A DNA stretch of 64,000 nucleotides from Leekyejoonella antrihumi (GCF_007845645.1 NZ_VCQV01000018.1:38071-102070), one strand, 5' to 3'. Positions 42,786 through 53,856 are shown, counted from the stretch's first letter. The notes: generated by a model not told the origin, from the letters alone. Numbers and translations: made by a program.

Positions 42786-44570
42786 ATGCCCCCTGGACCG
42801 CCCTCCGGTGGCACGCTGATGCGCTCCCGCGAACTGTTTCTCGAGGGCGGATTGGCCGACGATGCTCCCGTCCGTGACGAGATTCGCGCATCGTGGGTGC
42901 GGTCGCGCCACCTGTCCGTCGGCGCGGAGCACGTGCAGGCGACCTACATCGAGCGAGCCGATGGACAGATGCTGCTGCGCGACAGCGCGCGCCCGGTGTT
43001 GCAGGACGTCGCGCACGAGATCGCCAACGAACCGGTTGCCTTGTTGCTGACCGACCCGAACGGTGTCGTGCTCGACCGGGTATGCGGTGACCGGGGGCTG
43101 ACTCAACATCTTGACAGGGCACAGCTGTCGCCCGGGTTCACCTATGCCGAGTCCTCCGTGGGTACCAACGGGATCGGCACCGCGATAGAAACCCGCACCC
43201 CCACGCTGGTGACCGGCGGGGAGCACTTCGTGAGCGACCTTTGCCAGTTCGGATGCGCCGGAGTGCCAATCATGCATCCCCTCACCTCCGCATTGATGGG
43301 TCTGCTGGACCTGACGTCATGGGCTGCTGACACCAACCCGCTGCTCCTCGGTTTCGCGCGAGCAGTCGCCCGGCGCATCCGGGATCGGCTGGTTGAACGG
43401 ACCAGCCTGAACGAGGTCACCCTCGTGCGCGAGTACCTGTGGACCTGCCAGCACACCGGCGGCTCCGTGCTCGCGCTGAACGGCGAGCTGACCATGATGA
43501 ACGCGCACACCCAGCAGACTTTCGACGTAGCCGACCAGTCCGTACTGCTCGCCCGATCCGCCGACGTCGCCGAGGCTAGACAAGCCGCGACCGTCGTGGC
43601 GGACCTGCCCAGTGGACAGGTGGTGAGGCTGGGCTATCGACCGACGTTCACCGATCAGAACGTGTTCGCCGGCGGCGTCGTGCAGATCAAACCGCAGGTC
43701 GCGACGCGCGGTCACGAGCCACGGCACGTGCCGGCGGTACGACTACCCGGCGTCGTCGGGTCCAGTCCCGCCTGGGAACGCGTCTGTCACAAGATCCTCG
43801 ACAGCAACCGACGCTCCGAATGGCTCGTCCTCGAAGGGGAGCCCGGCGTCGGCAAGCTCACCCTGCTGACCGGGGCACACCGCGCAACACACCCCACCGG
43901 CCACCTACGGGTCCTGGACGCCGCCGATGCCGACGACCCCGAGGTATGGCTCGACGTGGTCGCCGGAGAGCTCGAGCCACAACCGGGCGCAGGCGCACTG
44001 ATTCTGCGCAGGGTGCACCTCCTACCCGAAACAGCGATCAGCGCCCTGGCCGGAATGCTGCTCGAGTGCCAGGGCAATACCGGCCTCGATACGCAGCCCT
44101 GGGTGGCAATTACCATGCCGGCCGAGTCCCACAACGCCGCCATCGACACCGAGCTCCGTCCGCACTTCCCGCACACCGTCGGGGTTCCGGCATTGCGACA
44201 CCACATGGACGACCTGCCCCGACTGGCGGCTCACCTCCTCGGACAGGTATCCCGCGAGAGCCGACTCGCCCTGTCCGACGACGCGATGAACCAGCTCATG
44301 CGCCTGCCCTGGCACGGCAACGTTAAGCAGCTGCGGAAAGTGCTCACCGAGGCCGCGCGACAGCGACGAACCGGCATCATCGAGTTCGCTGACCTACCTG
44401 GCGAATGCCGCTCGGCCAGCCGGCGTCGCCTCACCACGATGGAGGCCTTGGAACGCGACGCCATCGTCGACGCCCTGGACACCCATGACGACAACCGGAA
44501 TCTTGCTGCCGAGTCGCTCGGAATGTCGCGGGCGACCATCTACCGCAAGATCAAGGGTTTCGGGATCTGA
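42786..44570 (+). CDS. AcoR/MimR-like transcriptional regulator (RegA)
   Basis: A 594-aa regulator. The N-terminal GAF-type sensor has the AcoR signature SVGTNGIGTAIETRTPTLVTG; a central AAA-derived domain has Walker A GEPGVGKLTLL; the C-terminus is a Fis-type helix (NLAAESLGMSRATIYRKIKG). The GAFTGA sigma-54 contact loop is absent and the Walker B acidic pair is replaced (ALILRRVHLLP). MimR of Mycobacterium activates the mimABCD operon, so a propane/acetone-responsive activator is likely here (inference). Highly similar to RegA' at 61,908. Confidence 0.88.
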   Translation: MPPGPPSGGTLMRSRELFLEGGLADDAPVRDEIRASWVRSRHLSVGAEHVQATYIERADGQMLLRDSARPVLQDVAHEIANEPVALLLTDPNGVVLDRVCGDRGLTQHLDRAQLSPGFTYAESSVGTNGIGTAIETRTPTLVTGGEHFVSDLCQFGCAGVPIMHPLTSALMGLLDLTSWAADTNPLLLGFARAVARRIRDRLVERTSLNEVTLVREYLWTCQHTGGSVLALNGELTMMNAHTQQTFDVADQSVLLARSADVAEARQAATVVADLPSGQVVRLGYRPTFTDQNVFAGGVVQIKPQVATRGHEPRHVPAVRLPGVVGSSPAWERVCHKILDSNRRSEWLVLEGEPGVGKLTLLTGAHRATHPTGHLRVLDAADADDPEVWLDVVAGELEPQPGAGALILRRVHLLPETAISALAGMLLECQGNTGLDTQPWVAITMPAESHNAAIDTELRPHFPHTVGVPALRHHMDDLPRLAAHLLGQVSRESRLALSDDAMNQLMRLPWHGNVKQLRKVLTEAARQRRTGIIEFADLPGECRSASRRRLTTMEALERDAIVDALDTHDDNRNLAAESLGMSRATIYRKIKGFGI

Positions 44571-44690
44571 ACCCAGCCACGCACGAAGGTCAGGTCACCA
44601 TAGGTATTACCCCACCCCGCCCCACGCCCGCGCCGATGTACGGATCCTGTGCCCCCAGTGGCGAACCTGAACGCCGGCGGTGGATCTCGT

Positions 44691-46520
44691 TCAGACTCGG
44701 ATTGGGGACGCCAGCGGGATCCCGTACTCGCGAATCCTGCGGTAGATCGTGGCCCGGGAGACCCCGAGATCCTCGGCTGCGGCCTGCTTGTTACCGCCGT
44801 GCCGGGCGAGCGACTCAAGGACGGCGTCACGTTGGAGCTCCTCCATGAGAGTCAATTGTCGCCGAGCCGTCGCAAGACACTTGGGTGGCAGATCGCTGGT
44901 CGCGATGACGCCAGCACGCCGGTATCTGACGATGCCGTGCAGGACCTGGTGCAGCTCGCCGATGTTTCCCGCCCAGGGAAGAAGCATGAGCCGACGCAGC
45001 GCCGCAGGGGACAGTCGCAGACTGTCGTCGCCGACGATCCGCCGCAGCAGGGTGGGAACCAGACGCTCCAGGTCCTCGATGTGGTGTCGCAACGGTGGGA
45101 CGACGATGCTGCGGGAGAAACACGGCACCAACACCGCGTCGACCAGCGGGTTGCGCTGGATATCAGACAGGGTGAGGACGACCCACGAGCCGGTGGGACA
45201 AGCTCGGTCGGCGCCCTGCGCCAGGAGGAGCTTGGCGAGCCCGGAGACCACCTCGATGGGCCACCGGTGCCCGTCGCGCAGTACGAGCGTGCCACCGCCT
45301 TCGGTCAGTTCCGCGGCCGCCGACTCAAGCCACCAGCCGAGGTCGCTGGGCGCGGGCGGGTCGAGGACACGCAGGTGACCCGCCGGCGAGTGCAGCTCAT
45401 GCACCGCCCGAGCCAACGTGACCTTGCCGACCCCGCTCTCTCCTTCGAGGATCACCGCTTCGCCGCGCGAACGAACCTCAGAGACGTCTTGCCCCACTCG
45501 CCGCCAGATCGGGCTCATCCCCACCAGGCCGGGCAGAGCCGCCGGCGACGTGCCAACATCGGGTGCCGACGGGTGGCTGGTCCGCTCGGGTCCCTGCTGG
45601 ACATGGACGCGGACCACCCCACCGGCCAGGTCCGCGTTGCGGTACGAAGGCCGGTATTCCATCCGAGCCACCAGGCCACTGGGTAGGTCGACGACGATCG
45701 TATCCGTCGAGCGTGACCCGGCCACGTCGCCCGCGCGCTGCAACAGCGCCGCCTGGTCCGCGGCGTCGAAGAGCTGTTGCGACCGGCGGTTGATCATCAC
45801 CACGTCCGCGTTGAGAGCCAGCACGGCACCAGGTGTCGAGCGGCAGGCCGACAGGTAGTCGCAAAAGAGCGCCCGTTCGTGGGCGCTCGTATCCTCCAAC
45901 AGCTGCGCCTCAATACGCTGCGCGGTCGAGCTGGCAAACGCCATCAGCAACGTGTTCGCGCGCCGGTCCAGCACGGTGCACTCCACGGCCCCGATCAGCA
46001 CCCTCGAGACCGGGTGGTGAATGAGGGCACCACCACTGGAGAACGCCCCCAGCTCATCGGTGAAGTGCTCATGCCCCGTCACCAGGGTCGCGACCCCCGC
46101 CTCCAGAGTCGTCCCGATCCCGTTGGTCCCGACCTGGTCCTCGGCAGCACTGAATCCCGAAGCCAGGAACACGACATCCATCGCCCGCACCAGCGCGCCG
46201 TCGCCGCAGACCCGCTGCTGCACCCGGCCGTGCGAGTCGGCCATGACCACACTCACCGGTTCACGACTCAGCTCGCCCGCCAACCGGGCAAGGACCGGGC
46301 CCGCCACCCGCAGCAGCCGACTGGACCCGGCCGGACAGTGCACATAGGCGGGCCTGGTCATCGTCGGGCTCAGCCCAAGCCGCACCGCACGCGCCCACGA
46401 CGCCTGGATCGGACCCCGGACCAGGGTCGGTAACGGCTCCCCCGAGCGCAGAAACTCGTCACGCGCGAACGACAACTGCCGATCAACACGGCACGCCCGG
46501 TCTTTCAGGTTCGTCTCCAT
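44691..46520 (-). CDS. AcoR/MimR-like transcriptional regulator (RegB)
   Basis: A 609-aa paralogue from the ATG at 46520 (METNLKDRACRVDRQLSFAR). GAF sensor with VGTNGIGTTLEAGVATLVTG, P-loop GESGVGKVTLARAV, TLVLRDGHRWP in place of Walker B, and a Fis-type helix (NKQAAAEDLGVSRATIYRRI). It also lacks GAFTGA. It is convergent with RegA and clearly more diverged from RegA than RegA is from RegA'. A decayed copy of this type lies at 59.4-60.2 kb, upstream of prmA. Confidence 0.87.
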   Translation of the reverse strand: METNLKDRACRVDRQLSFARDEFLRSGEPLPTLVRGPIQASWARAVRLGLSPTMTRPAYVHCPAGSSRLLRVAGPVLARLAGELSREPVSVVMADSHGRVQQRVCGDGALVRAMDVVFLASGFSAAEDQVGTNGIGTTLEAGVATLVTGHEHFTDELGAFSSGGALIHHPVSRVLIGAVECTVLDRRANTLLMAFASSTAQRIEAQLLEDTSAHERALFCDYLSACRSTPGAVLALNADVVMINRRSQQLFDAADQAALLQRAGDVAGSRSTDTIVVDLPSGLVARMEYRPSYRNADLAGGVVRVHVQQGPERTSHPSAPDVGTSPAALPGLVGMSPIWRRVGQDVSEVRSRGEAVILEGESGVGKVTLARAVHELHSPAGHLRVLDPPAPSDLGWWLESAAAELTEGGGTLVLRDGHRWPIEVVSGLAKLLLAQGADRACPTGSWVVLTLSDIQRNPLVDAVLVPCFSRSIVVPPLRHHIEDLERLVPTLLRRIVGDDSLRLSPAALRRLMLLPWAGNIGELHQVLHGIVRYRRAGVIATSDLPPKCLATARRQLTLMEELQRDAVLESLARHGGNKQAAAEDLGVSRATIYRRIREYGIPLASPIRV

Positions 46521-46967
46521 GTTCCTGGGCACCGGCAGCCGGCTCTCATCAGCCACAGGTGGAGGGAGGCCATACCCGGACCCGCTGCAGTACTGCCGAG
46601 CGGCCAGCGGCCCCACACCCGCGGAAAAGACCACCTGCACGTCAGTCTACGGCACGGCCCACCAATGCAGCGAAGTCTCACCGAGGGCGAGCGGCAGCGG
46701 CCCCATTGGTCACCCCAGCCCCTTCGCGTGCCCACTGTCTCGGGAAAGACTCCATCCGGTGATCGCACGCGCGCCGGCAGACTCGCTCACCGGGCGCCTT
46801 GTGCACCGCCGCTGGACGCCCCTGCTCCCGCTATCGCCCGGGGTCGCCGCCCGAGCGGCACATTCGCTGGTCGACCCGGCGACAGTCTCATTTTGCGACG
46901 GCGCGCGGTGCTCAGGCGGTGGACACTCCGTACCACGTCCCACACTCGGAAGACGAAGGAGCCCACC
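46521..46967. promoter_or_regulatory. Divergent promoter region between RegB and the Zn-alcohol dehydrogenase
   Basis: About 450 bp without a gene between divergent starts. It contains regulon dyad copy 8 near the dehydrogenase, and a lone GTCTCA half-site at 46675-46680 on the RegB side. I see no small gene in it. Confidence 0.5.
46885..46899. promoter_or_regulatory. Regulon dyad, copy 8 (alcohol dehydrogenase promoter)
   Basis: GTCTCA-TTT-TGCGAC, five of six arm positions paired, 69 bp before the dehydrogenase start at 46,968. The TGCGAC right arm is the same variant as in copy 6. Confidence 0.65.
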
Positions 46968-48023
46968 ATGAAGGCACTCGTGTATCGCGGACCCGGCAAG
47001 AAGGCATGGGAGACCGTGCCCGACCCGGCCCTGAAGGACCCGACGGATGCGATCGTGAAGGTGGAGACGACCACGATCTGCGGGACCGACCTGCACATCC
47101 TCAAGGGCGACGTGCCCGCCGTCACCGACGGGCGGATCCTCGGTCACGAGGGAGTTGGCGTCATCACCGAAGTGGGTTCAGAGTGCGCCAAGGTGAAAGT
47201 TGGCGACCGGGTCATCATCTCGTGCGTCAGCAAGTGCGGGACCTGCAGCTACTGCAGGGAAGGGTTGACCTCGCACTGTCAGACGCTCGGGGGGATCGGC
47301 TGGATCTTCGGCCACCTGATTGATGGCACCCAGGCCGAGTATGTACGGGTTCCGTTTGCGGACAACGGGCTCATCCCGTTGCCCGAGGGAGTCACCGCAG
47401 AGCAGGGAACGATGCTGTCGGACATTCTGCCGACAGGTTATGAGATCGGTGTCCTGAACGGCGCGGTCAAGAAGGGCGACGTTGTTGCGGTCATCGGGAC
47501 CGGCCCGGTCGGACTGGCGGCGATCATGACCGCGAGGAACAGCGGCGCGAGCAAGGTCATCGCCGTGGACGGCAACAAGTTCCGCCTGGAGGCGGCACGC
47601 GATTTCGGTGCCACCGACACGCTCGATGTGAACGAGGGTCACGACGTCGTCGAAGAGCTGAAGAAGCTGTCCAGCGATGGCCTGGGTGTCGATGTCTCGA
47701 TCGAGGCGGTCGGCATTCCCGCGACGTTCGGCACAGCACTCGATGCGGTCCGCCCAGGCGGCCATGTCGCGAATGTGGGAGTGCATGGCGAGCCGGTGCA
47801 GTTCCCGCTCGAGCGCGACTGGATCAACAACCTGACGATCACCACTGGCCTCGTCAACGCGACGACAGCGCCCCAGCTGTTAGAGCAGATCACCTCGGGT
47901 GAGATCGCACCCGAGAAGTTCGTGACCCATCACTTCACCTTCGACCAGTTCGATGAGGCCTACGACACGTTCTCCCGTGCCGCGGACGAGTCCGCCCTCA
48001 AGGTGATCATCTCGGCCGGCTGA
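46968..48023 (+). CDS. Zinc-dependent alcohol dehydrogenase (2-propanol dehydrogenase-like)
   Basis: A 351-aa medium-chain Zn dehydrogenase starting MKALVYRGPGKKAWETVPDP, like secondary-alcohol/isopropanol dehydrogenases. Zn-binding residues are in ICGTDLHIL and GHEGVG; a CGTCSYCREG cluster resembles the structural Zn site; the NAD(P) fold is VIGTGPVGLAAIMTA. It would oxidise 2-propanol to acetone after propane hydroxylation (inference from family and island). GAAGGAG ribosome-binding site and dyad copy 8 lie upstream. Confidence 0.9.
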   Translation: MKALVYRGPGKKAWETVPDPALKDPTDAIVKVETTTICGTDLHILKGDVPAVTDGRILGHEGVGVITEVGSECAKVKVGDRVIISCVSKCGTCSYCREGLTSHCQTLGGIGWIFGHLIDGTQAEYVRVPFADNGLIPLPEGVTAEQGTMLSDILPTGYEIGVLNGAVKKGDVVAVIGTGPVGLAAIMTARNSGASKVIAVDGNKFRLEAARDFGATDTLDVNEGHDVVEELKKLSSDGLGVDVSIEAVGIPATFGTALDAVRPGGHVANVGVHGEPVQFPLERDWINNLTITTGLVNATTAPQLLEQITSGEIAPEKFVTHHFTFDQFDEAYDTFSRAADESALKVIISAG

Positions 48024-48186
48024 GCTCCCGACCGAATCCGGCAGCAGGCCACCGCCCGACGCCGTGCGCTCGGATCTGCATGAGTGGCGGGGCTCCTTTC
48101 GCGACGTGCCTGGTCTGCCGAGTCTGGGCGTCACTGGGTCACCCCAATGCACCCGCTACACGATCATCGACAGGAGCTGAGCACAC

Positions 48187-49092
48187 ATGTCGGCCGACCC
48201 CAGACACCTGGCCTATCCTCGGGCAGTGAACCCCAGTCAGAGCGCCGACGCCTACTCCGCAGCAGATCGCATCGGGACCGTCATGGTCCTGCGCCGGTAT
48301 CCCGTCAAGTCAATGCTCGGCGAGGTCGTCACCGAGGCCGCTGTCACGGCTGGTGGGATTGCCGGAGACCGGGTGTTCGCCCTGGTCGATCAGGCGACCG
48401 GGCGTGTCGCATCCGCCAAGCAGCCGCGCCTGTGGCGACTGCTGCTGCAATGCACGGCGGCCTGGCAGGGCTCCCGATGCACCATCACCCTGCCGGGTGG
48501 CCGCGCCTTCGAGCTGTCCACCGACGATGCGACCGGCAGCGCCCGCGGCGTGGATCGCGCTCTCTCCGACCTGCTGGGCCGCCCGGTCCATCTGACCGCG
48601 ACGCGACCGGAGGCCGCCACCATAGCCCGGCCGTCGCCGGAAGACGTGATCGAGCACGGCCAGTCGGCCCGGCTGCCCTACGAGCTGCTGGAGCTCGGCG
48701 AGGCCACGCCGGGCAGCACCTTCGTCGACTACGCGCCGGTCAGCGTGTTCACGACCAGCACGCTCGAGCATCTGGGCGTCGACGAGGTGCGATACCGCCC
48801 GAATGTGGTTGTGCAATCGCCGACCGGCGCGGCGTTCGACGAAAACAACTGGGCCGGACGGCAGCTGCGAATCGGCGAGGTGCGCCTGCGAGGTCTGATC
48901 CCGATCCCGCGCTGCGCGATCCCGACCCTCGAGCACGGCAGCCTGCCACGATCGCTGGATGCTGTTCGCCGCCTCCTCACCGAGAACCGGGTCGACGTGC
49001 CCGACATCGGCCTCGCGCCCTGTGCCGGCGTATACGCCGAGGTGCTCACCCCAGGCACGATTCGGCCCGGCGACGCGGCGACCTTCGAATAG
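48187..49092 (+). CDS. MOSC domain-containing protein
   Basis: A 301-aa protein with the N-terminal beta-barrel (VMVLRRYPVKSMLGEVVTEA, GDRVFALVD) and C-terminal MOSC domain of the YcbX/mARC type: FVDYAPVSVFTTSTLEHLG, YRPNVVVQSP, IPIPRCAIPTLEHG with a Cys that would bind molybdenum cofactor, and APCAGVYAEV. Such proteins reduce N-hydroxylated substrates or handle sulfur. It follows the dehydrogenase by 160 bp; no operon link is certain. Confidence 0.88.
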   Translation: MSADPRHLAYPRAVNPSQSADAYSAADRIGTVMVLRRYPVKSMLGEVVTEAAVTAGGIAGDRVFALVDQATGRVASAKQPRLWRLLLQCTAAWQGSRCTITLPGGRAFELSTDDATGSARGVDRALSDLLGRPVHLTATRPEAATIARPSPEDVIEHGQSARLPYELLELGEATPGSTFVDYAPVSVFTTSTLEHLGVDEVRYRPNVVVQSPTGAAFDENNWAGRQLRIGEVRLRGLIPIPRCAIPTLEHGSLPRSLDAVRRLLTENRVDVPDIGLAPCAGVYAEVLTPGTIRPGDAATFE

Positions 49093-49209
49093 CCCCACCC
49101 CGCACACCGCCGAGCAGGCGGACGGGCGAATGGATGTTGCGTTAAATCTCGATCCGTGGAAGGACTTGGTTGATCGGCTGTGGCTGACGGCGAAGACAGC
49201 CAGGTCGTC

Positions 49210-49224
49210 GTCTCAATCTGGGAC
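49210..49224. promoter_or_regulatory. Regulon-type dyad, copy 3 (at a gene end)
   Basis: GTCTCA-ATC-TGGGAC, one mismatch in the arms. It overlaps the stop codon of the 49,213 gene and lies in a convergent gap, so it does not precede a gene. It may be a relic left by rearrangement. Confidence 0.4.
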
Positions 49225-49809
49225 AGCCGCCTTGGAGTCATCGACCCCGACGACTCGCCACGGTGGAATGAAGCCCTCCCCCACCAGTGCATCCCAGCCG
49301 TGGAAGATCTCGCGGACGCCGCTCGCGGTCAGTTCGCTGCACTCGTTACCCGGCCCAGACGCGACCGCCAGCATCGCGTAGAAGAACAGCGAACTGACTT
49401 GACTCTCGGGAGACTCCTTGTGAATCTCCATCTCTCCCACGGCTGCCGACACGATCCGGTTCACCAGCTGGGTGAGGCCCGGCATTCGGCGAGCAGCGAA
49501 CCCGCGAGCACCCATCTGTATCGAGGAGCGTGCTTCCTCCATCGCCGGTGTGGTCGGCGGTGCCTGTTCCGGCTGATATCTCGTGCTGTCTGCCGCTGCG
49601 GACAGGACCATACTGGCAATTCGACTGCCGTGCTGAATCGTGTATGGCTGCTCCAGCGAGCCCCCCAGCACGAACGCAGCGATGCCGTCGAGCGTGATGA
49701 TCTCGAACGCCGGGATGGTCTCAAGCGTGAGCGAGGCCAGCCCATCAATACTGGCAGCTTGCCAGCCTCGTTGTCCGAGCGAACCGAATTCGGGCTGTTG
49801 CGTTGTCAC
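49213..49809 (-). CDS. Conserved protein of the island, 198 aa (paralogue of 60,446)
   Basis: A 198-aa protein from the GTG at 49809, after a GGAGAA ribosome-binding site. It aligns with the equally long 60,446 product: DGLASLTLETIPAFEIITLD, GGSLEQPYTIQHGSRIAS, GVREIFHGWDALVGEGFIPP. There is no signal peptide, transmembrane helix or known catalytic motif, and I do not recognise the family. It is the last gene of the prm operon. Three copies (one decayed) in the island imply a role in this pathway. Confidence 0.75.
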   Translation of the reverse strand: MTTQQPEFGSLGQRGWQAASIDGLASLTLETIPAFEIITLDGIAAFVLGGSLEQPYTIQHGSRIASMVLSAAADSTRYQPEQAPPTTPAMEEARSSIQMGARGFAARRMPGLTQLVNRIVSAAVGEMEIHKESPESQVSSLFFYAMLAVASGPGNECSELTASGVREIFHGWDALVGEGFIPPWRVVGVDDSKAAVPD

Positions 49810-49834
49810 GTGTTCTCCGTTCGTCGAGCGTCGT

Positions 49835-50122
49835 TCATATCTGGGATTGCTCACCGGAGTCGCGGCCGAGGGGGCAACCATGCACGTGATCGGGCGTCGT
49901 GCGATGGGTCCACTCGGCCAGACACACACGGCACAACCGCGCCCCTTGCCCTCGGCCGAGTACCGCGATCACCGGGTCGCCGAGGGCAAGGGCATTCTGC
50001 GCGAACGTGAAGATGGTGAACTCGTCCTCGGTCATCCGCTCACGCGGCTTGTCGACGAGCACCCGAATCCGCCTCAGGGCATATCGCATCCACGCATCAT
50101 CGTCGACGCAATCGGAGTCCAT
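49835..50122 (-). CDS. Small hypothetical protein with Cys/His cluster
   Basis: A 95-aa protein from the ATG at 50122, eight bases after the stop of the preceding small gene and 25 bases before the 198-aa gene. Codon use is normal for the region. The C-terminal half has LCRVCLAEWTHRTTPDHVHG then C, a CxxC...H..H.HGC pattern suggesting a small metal-binding or zinc-ribbon-like fold. I do not recognise the family. Its place between two small genes of the prm operon supports it being real. Confidence 0.6.
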   Translation of the reverse strand: MDSDCVDDDAWMRYALRRIRVLVDKPRERMTEDEFTIFTFAQNALALGDPVIAVLGRGQGARLCRVCLAEWTHRTTPDHVHGCPLGRDSGEQSQI

Positions 50123-50130
50123 AAGGCGGG

Positions 50131-50313
50131 TCAGCCGACGGCCAACTCTGCCAGCTTCGACCAGTCATGCCGCTGATCATCCAGACTCCGTGAACACCCG
50201 AACCAGACGGTGCCGTGCTCGGACCGGGACGACCGAGTGAGGGCCTCTGCGATCTGCAGCCATTGCTCCACATCTGCCACCTTTACCTTGAAGTTCGCGG
50301 CAATAGCGTTCAT
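50131..50313 (-). CDS. Short ABM-like (antibiotic biosynthesis monooxygenase fold) protein, probably truncated
   Basis: A 60-aa frame from the ATG at 50313, with an excellent AAGGAGG ribosome-binding site. MNAIAANFKVKVADVEQWLQ, then LTRSSRSEHGTVWFGCSRSLDD follows the first half of ABM-domain quinol-monooxygenase-like proteins, which normally continue for about 40 more residues. Here it departs after DDQ and stops. Either it is a 3'-truncated gene or a real half-domain protein. It follows groEL after a hairpin. Confidence 0.6.
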   Translation of the reverse strand: MNAIAANFKVKVADVEQWLQIAEALTRSSRSEHGTVWFGCSRSLDDQRHDWSKLAELAVG

Positions 50314-50354
50314 CGGTCCAACCTCCTTCACATCGGCGATGGTCCGGTCGCGCG

Positions 50355-50390
50355 GCGCAGGAGGTGAGCCGGTGAGCGCACCTCCTGCGC
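50355..50390 (-). terminator. Hairpin after the dedicated groEL
   Basis: 12-bp perfect arms (GCGCAGGAGGTG and its complement) with a 12-base loop, starting nine bases after the groEL stop on the minus strand. No T run. It may end most prm transcripts or let a fraction continue into the three small genes. Confidence 0.5.
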
Positions 50391-50398
50391 CCCTTGGG

Positions 50399-52099
<1,701 letters not shown>

Positions 52100-53125
52100 T
52101 CAGGGCACGAGAATTGCTCGGCCACGCACCTTTCCCTGGTCAAGGTCATCGAGCGCCCGCTGAAACTCGGTGAGTTTGTACTGCTGGGTGTGCAGCTTCA
52201 CCTTTCCCTGTGCGGCAAGAACCATGAGGTCCTGGAGATCGGCGTAGGTGCCGACGAGGTTGCCGATGAAGTTGATCTCAGTGGAGATGATGTCGATCGT
52301 CGGCACGTTGATGTTCTCTCCGTAGCCGATGACGTAGTAGTTGCCGGCGTCGCGCAGCATCGCGACGCCTTCGCCCGTCGCGCCACCCTCACCGACGAAG
52401 TCCAGCAGTGCCTCCGCGCCCTTGCCACCCGTAAGCTCACGGACCGCGTCGACCTGTCCACCATCCGCCAACACCGTCTGATCAGCGCCGATCTCCCGCG
52501 CCAGTGCGAGCGCCTCCGGATTGCGATCGACGACCACAAGTGTGGCTGCAGACATGGCCTTCATGCTCTGAATGCCGATGTGGCCGAGACCGCCCGCGCC
52601 GATGATGACACAGACATCACCCGGCCGCAGAAGCCGAGCGGCCTTGGCGCACGCGTGCTGCGCCGTCAGGCCTGCATCGGCAAGTGCTGCGACGTCTGCC
52701 GGCTCAAGGGCATCGTCGATCTTGACACAGCTGCGGGCACTCGTTCGGATGTACTCGGCATACCCGCCATCGGTGTCAATGCCGGGGAACTGGCTGTTTT
52801 CGCAGTGGACATCATCTCCAAGGCGACAGGCCCGGCACAGGCCACAGGTCATCAGCGGATGCAGGATCACCTTGTCGCCAACCTCCACGTTGGTGACGGC
52901 GTCGCCGACGGCATGCACCCATCCGGCGTTCTCGTGCCCGATCGTGTACGGCAACTCGACGCCGCTCTTCTCCTGCCACTGACCCTCAAGGACGTGCAGG
53001 TCAGTGCGGCAGACACCAGCCGCGCCCACCTTGACAATCACATCCAGCGGCCCTTGGACTGTCGGCTCGTCAATCTCCTTCAGTTCGAGATTCTGGTGGT
53101 AGCCGACCACTTGAACGGCCTTCAT
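52100..53125 (-). CDS. Zinc-dependent alcohol dehydrogenase of the prm operon
   Basis: A 341-aa medium-chain alcohol dehydrogenase. Catalytic Zn ligands are in [11 protein letters not shown] and IGHENAG; the structural Zn loop is [15 protein letters not shown] (four Cys); the NAD fold is [19 protein letters not shown]. It would oxidise 1- or 2-propanol made by the monooxygenase. It overlaps the DUF59 gene stop by four bases (ATGA). It is a different subtype from the 46,968 dehydrogenase. Confidence 0.92.
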   Translation of the reverse strand: MKAVQVVGYHQNLELKEIDEPTVQGPLDVIVKVGAAGVCRTDLHVLEGQWQEKSGVELPYTIGHENAGWVHAVGDAVTNVEVGDKVILHPLMTCGLCRACRLGDDVHCENSQFPGIDTDGGYAEYIRTSARSCVKIDDALEPADVAALADAGLTAQHACAKAARLLRPGDVCVIIGAGGLGHIGIQSMKAMSAATLVVVDRNPEALALAREIGADQTVLADGGQVDAVRELTGGKGAEALLDFVGEGGATGEGVAMLRDAGNYYVIGYGENINVPTIDIISTEINFIGNLVGTYADLQDLMVLAAQGKVKLHTQQYKLTEFQRALDDLDQGKVRGRAILVP

Positions 53126-53856
53126 ACTGCGCTCCTCAGGTTCGTGATGACCGGTCCATTGTCACTGCCGGCATCGTCGTATCGCGTGGCGAGCATGCCA
53201 CGGCAAAAGTGCGAATTGCCCTCGATCGAGATGCGGGTTGCGGTGGCGAAGCGCAGCCGCATGGGTGCCTCATCCTTCCGCAACGCGACACCGTCGTTGT
53301 CGACCATTACTCGGCAGCTCGGCTCGATGCCAAGACCGATTGACGCCCGACGCCGCAACAGAGCACGGGTGTTCGCACCAAGAGGCAGGTCCCTCAGTTC
53401 CATGAGGCACAACTCGTCAAGAGACCACGTGCCACGCCGAAGCATCTGCATGCAGCTGCGTTCCATCGCGGCTAGGTGCGCCTTCCGCTGAAAGGTCAAC
53501 CGCAGCTCATCGAGACTGTCCTCGGCCTCGTCACCGAAGGTTCCCCGATATCCGACGCCTGCGGCGAGCCCGGCGTTGATCTTGTCGGAGTCGTGGTGAT
53601 CGTCAAGCATCACTCGGACCTGCCCGACGCCGCTGACTAGACCGAGTGCGTCCACTGCGTCCGACGCCATCAGGTAGGCGAAGTTGGGTGAGCAGAACGA
53701 CGTGGGCAGTCGTAGGTGGACCGTCACCCCAAGGTCATCAATGAGGATCGACCGGACGAAGCCCAACTCGGTGATCGGTTGGTCGAGCTCCGGATCGAGC
53801 ACGGTGTCCAGCGCCGTCAACATCTCGCTCTCTAGCGAGGTGACGAGCGCTGTCAT
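53122..53856 (-). CDS. DUF59 (Fe-S assembly MIP18-type) domain protein
   Basis: A 244-aa protein with an N-terminal DUF59 domain: MLTALDTVLDPELDQPITELGFVRSI followed by VTVHLRLPTSFCSPNFAYLM, including the conserved Cys. The rest contains HDSDKINAGLAAGVGYRGTF and a C-terminal part of unknown fold. Equivalent genes occur in mim/prm loci and may help metal-centre assembly of the hydroxylase (inference). It overlaps both neighbours by four bases. Confidence 0.88.
   Translation of the reverse strand: MTALVTSLESEMLTALDTVLDPELDQPITELGFVRSILIDDLGVTVHLRLPTSFCSPNFAYLMASDAVDALGLVSGVGQVRVMLDDHHDSDKINAGLAAGVGYRGTFGDEAEDSLDELRLTFQRKAHLAAMERSCMQMLRRGTWSLDELCLMELRDLPLGANTRALLRRRASIGLGIEPSCRVMVDNDGVALRKDEAPMRLRFATATRISIEGNSHFCRGMLATRYDDAGSDNGPVITNLRSAV

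Noticed and set aside
46675..46690. GTCTCACCGAGGGCG upstream of RegB as a regulon dyad
   Set aside because: Only the left half matches; the right arm is not TGAGAC or the TGCGAC variant. Kept only as a lone half-site.
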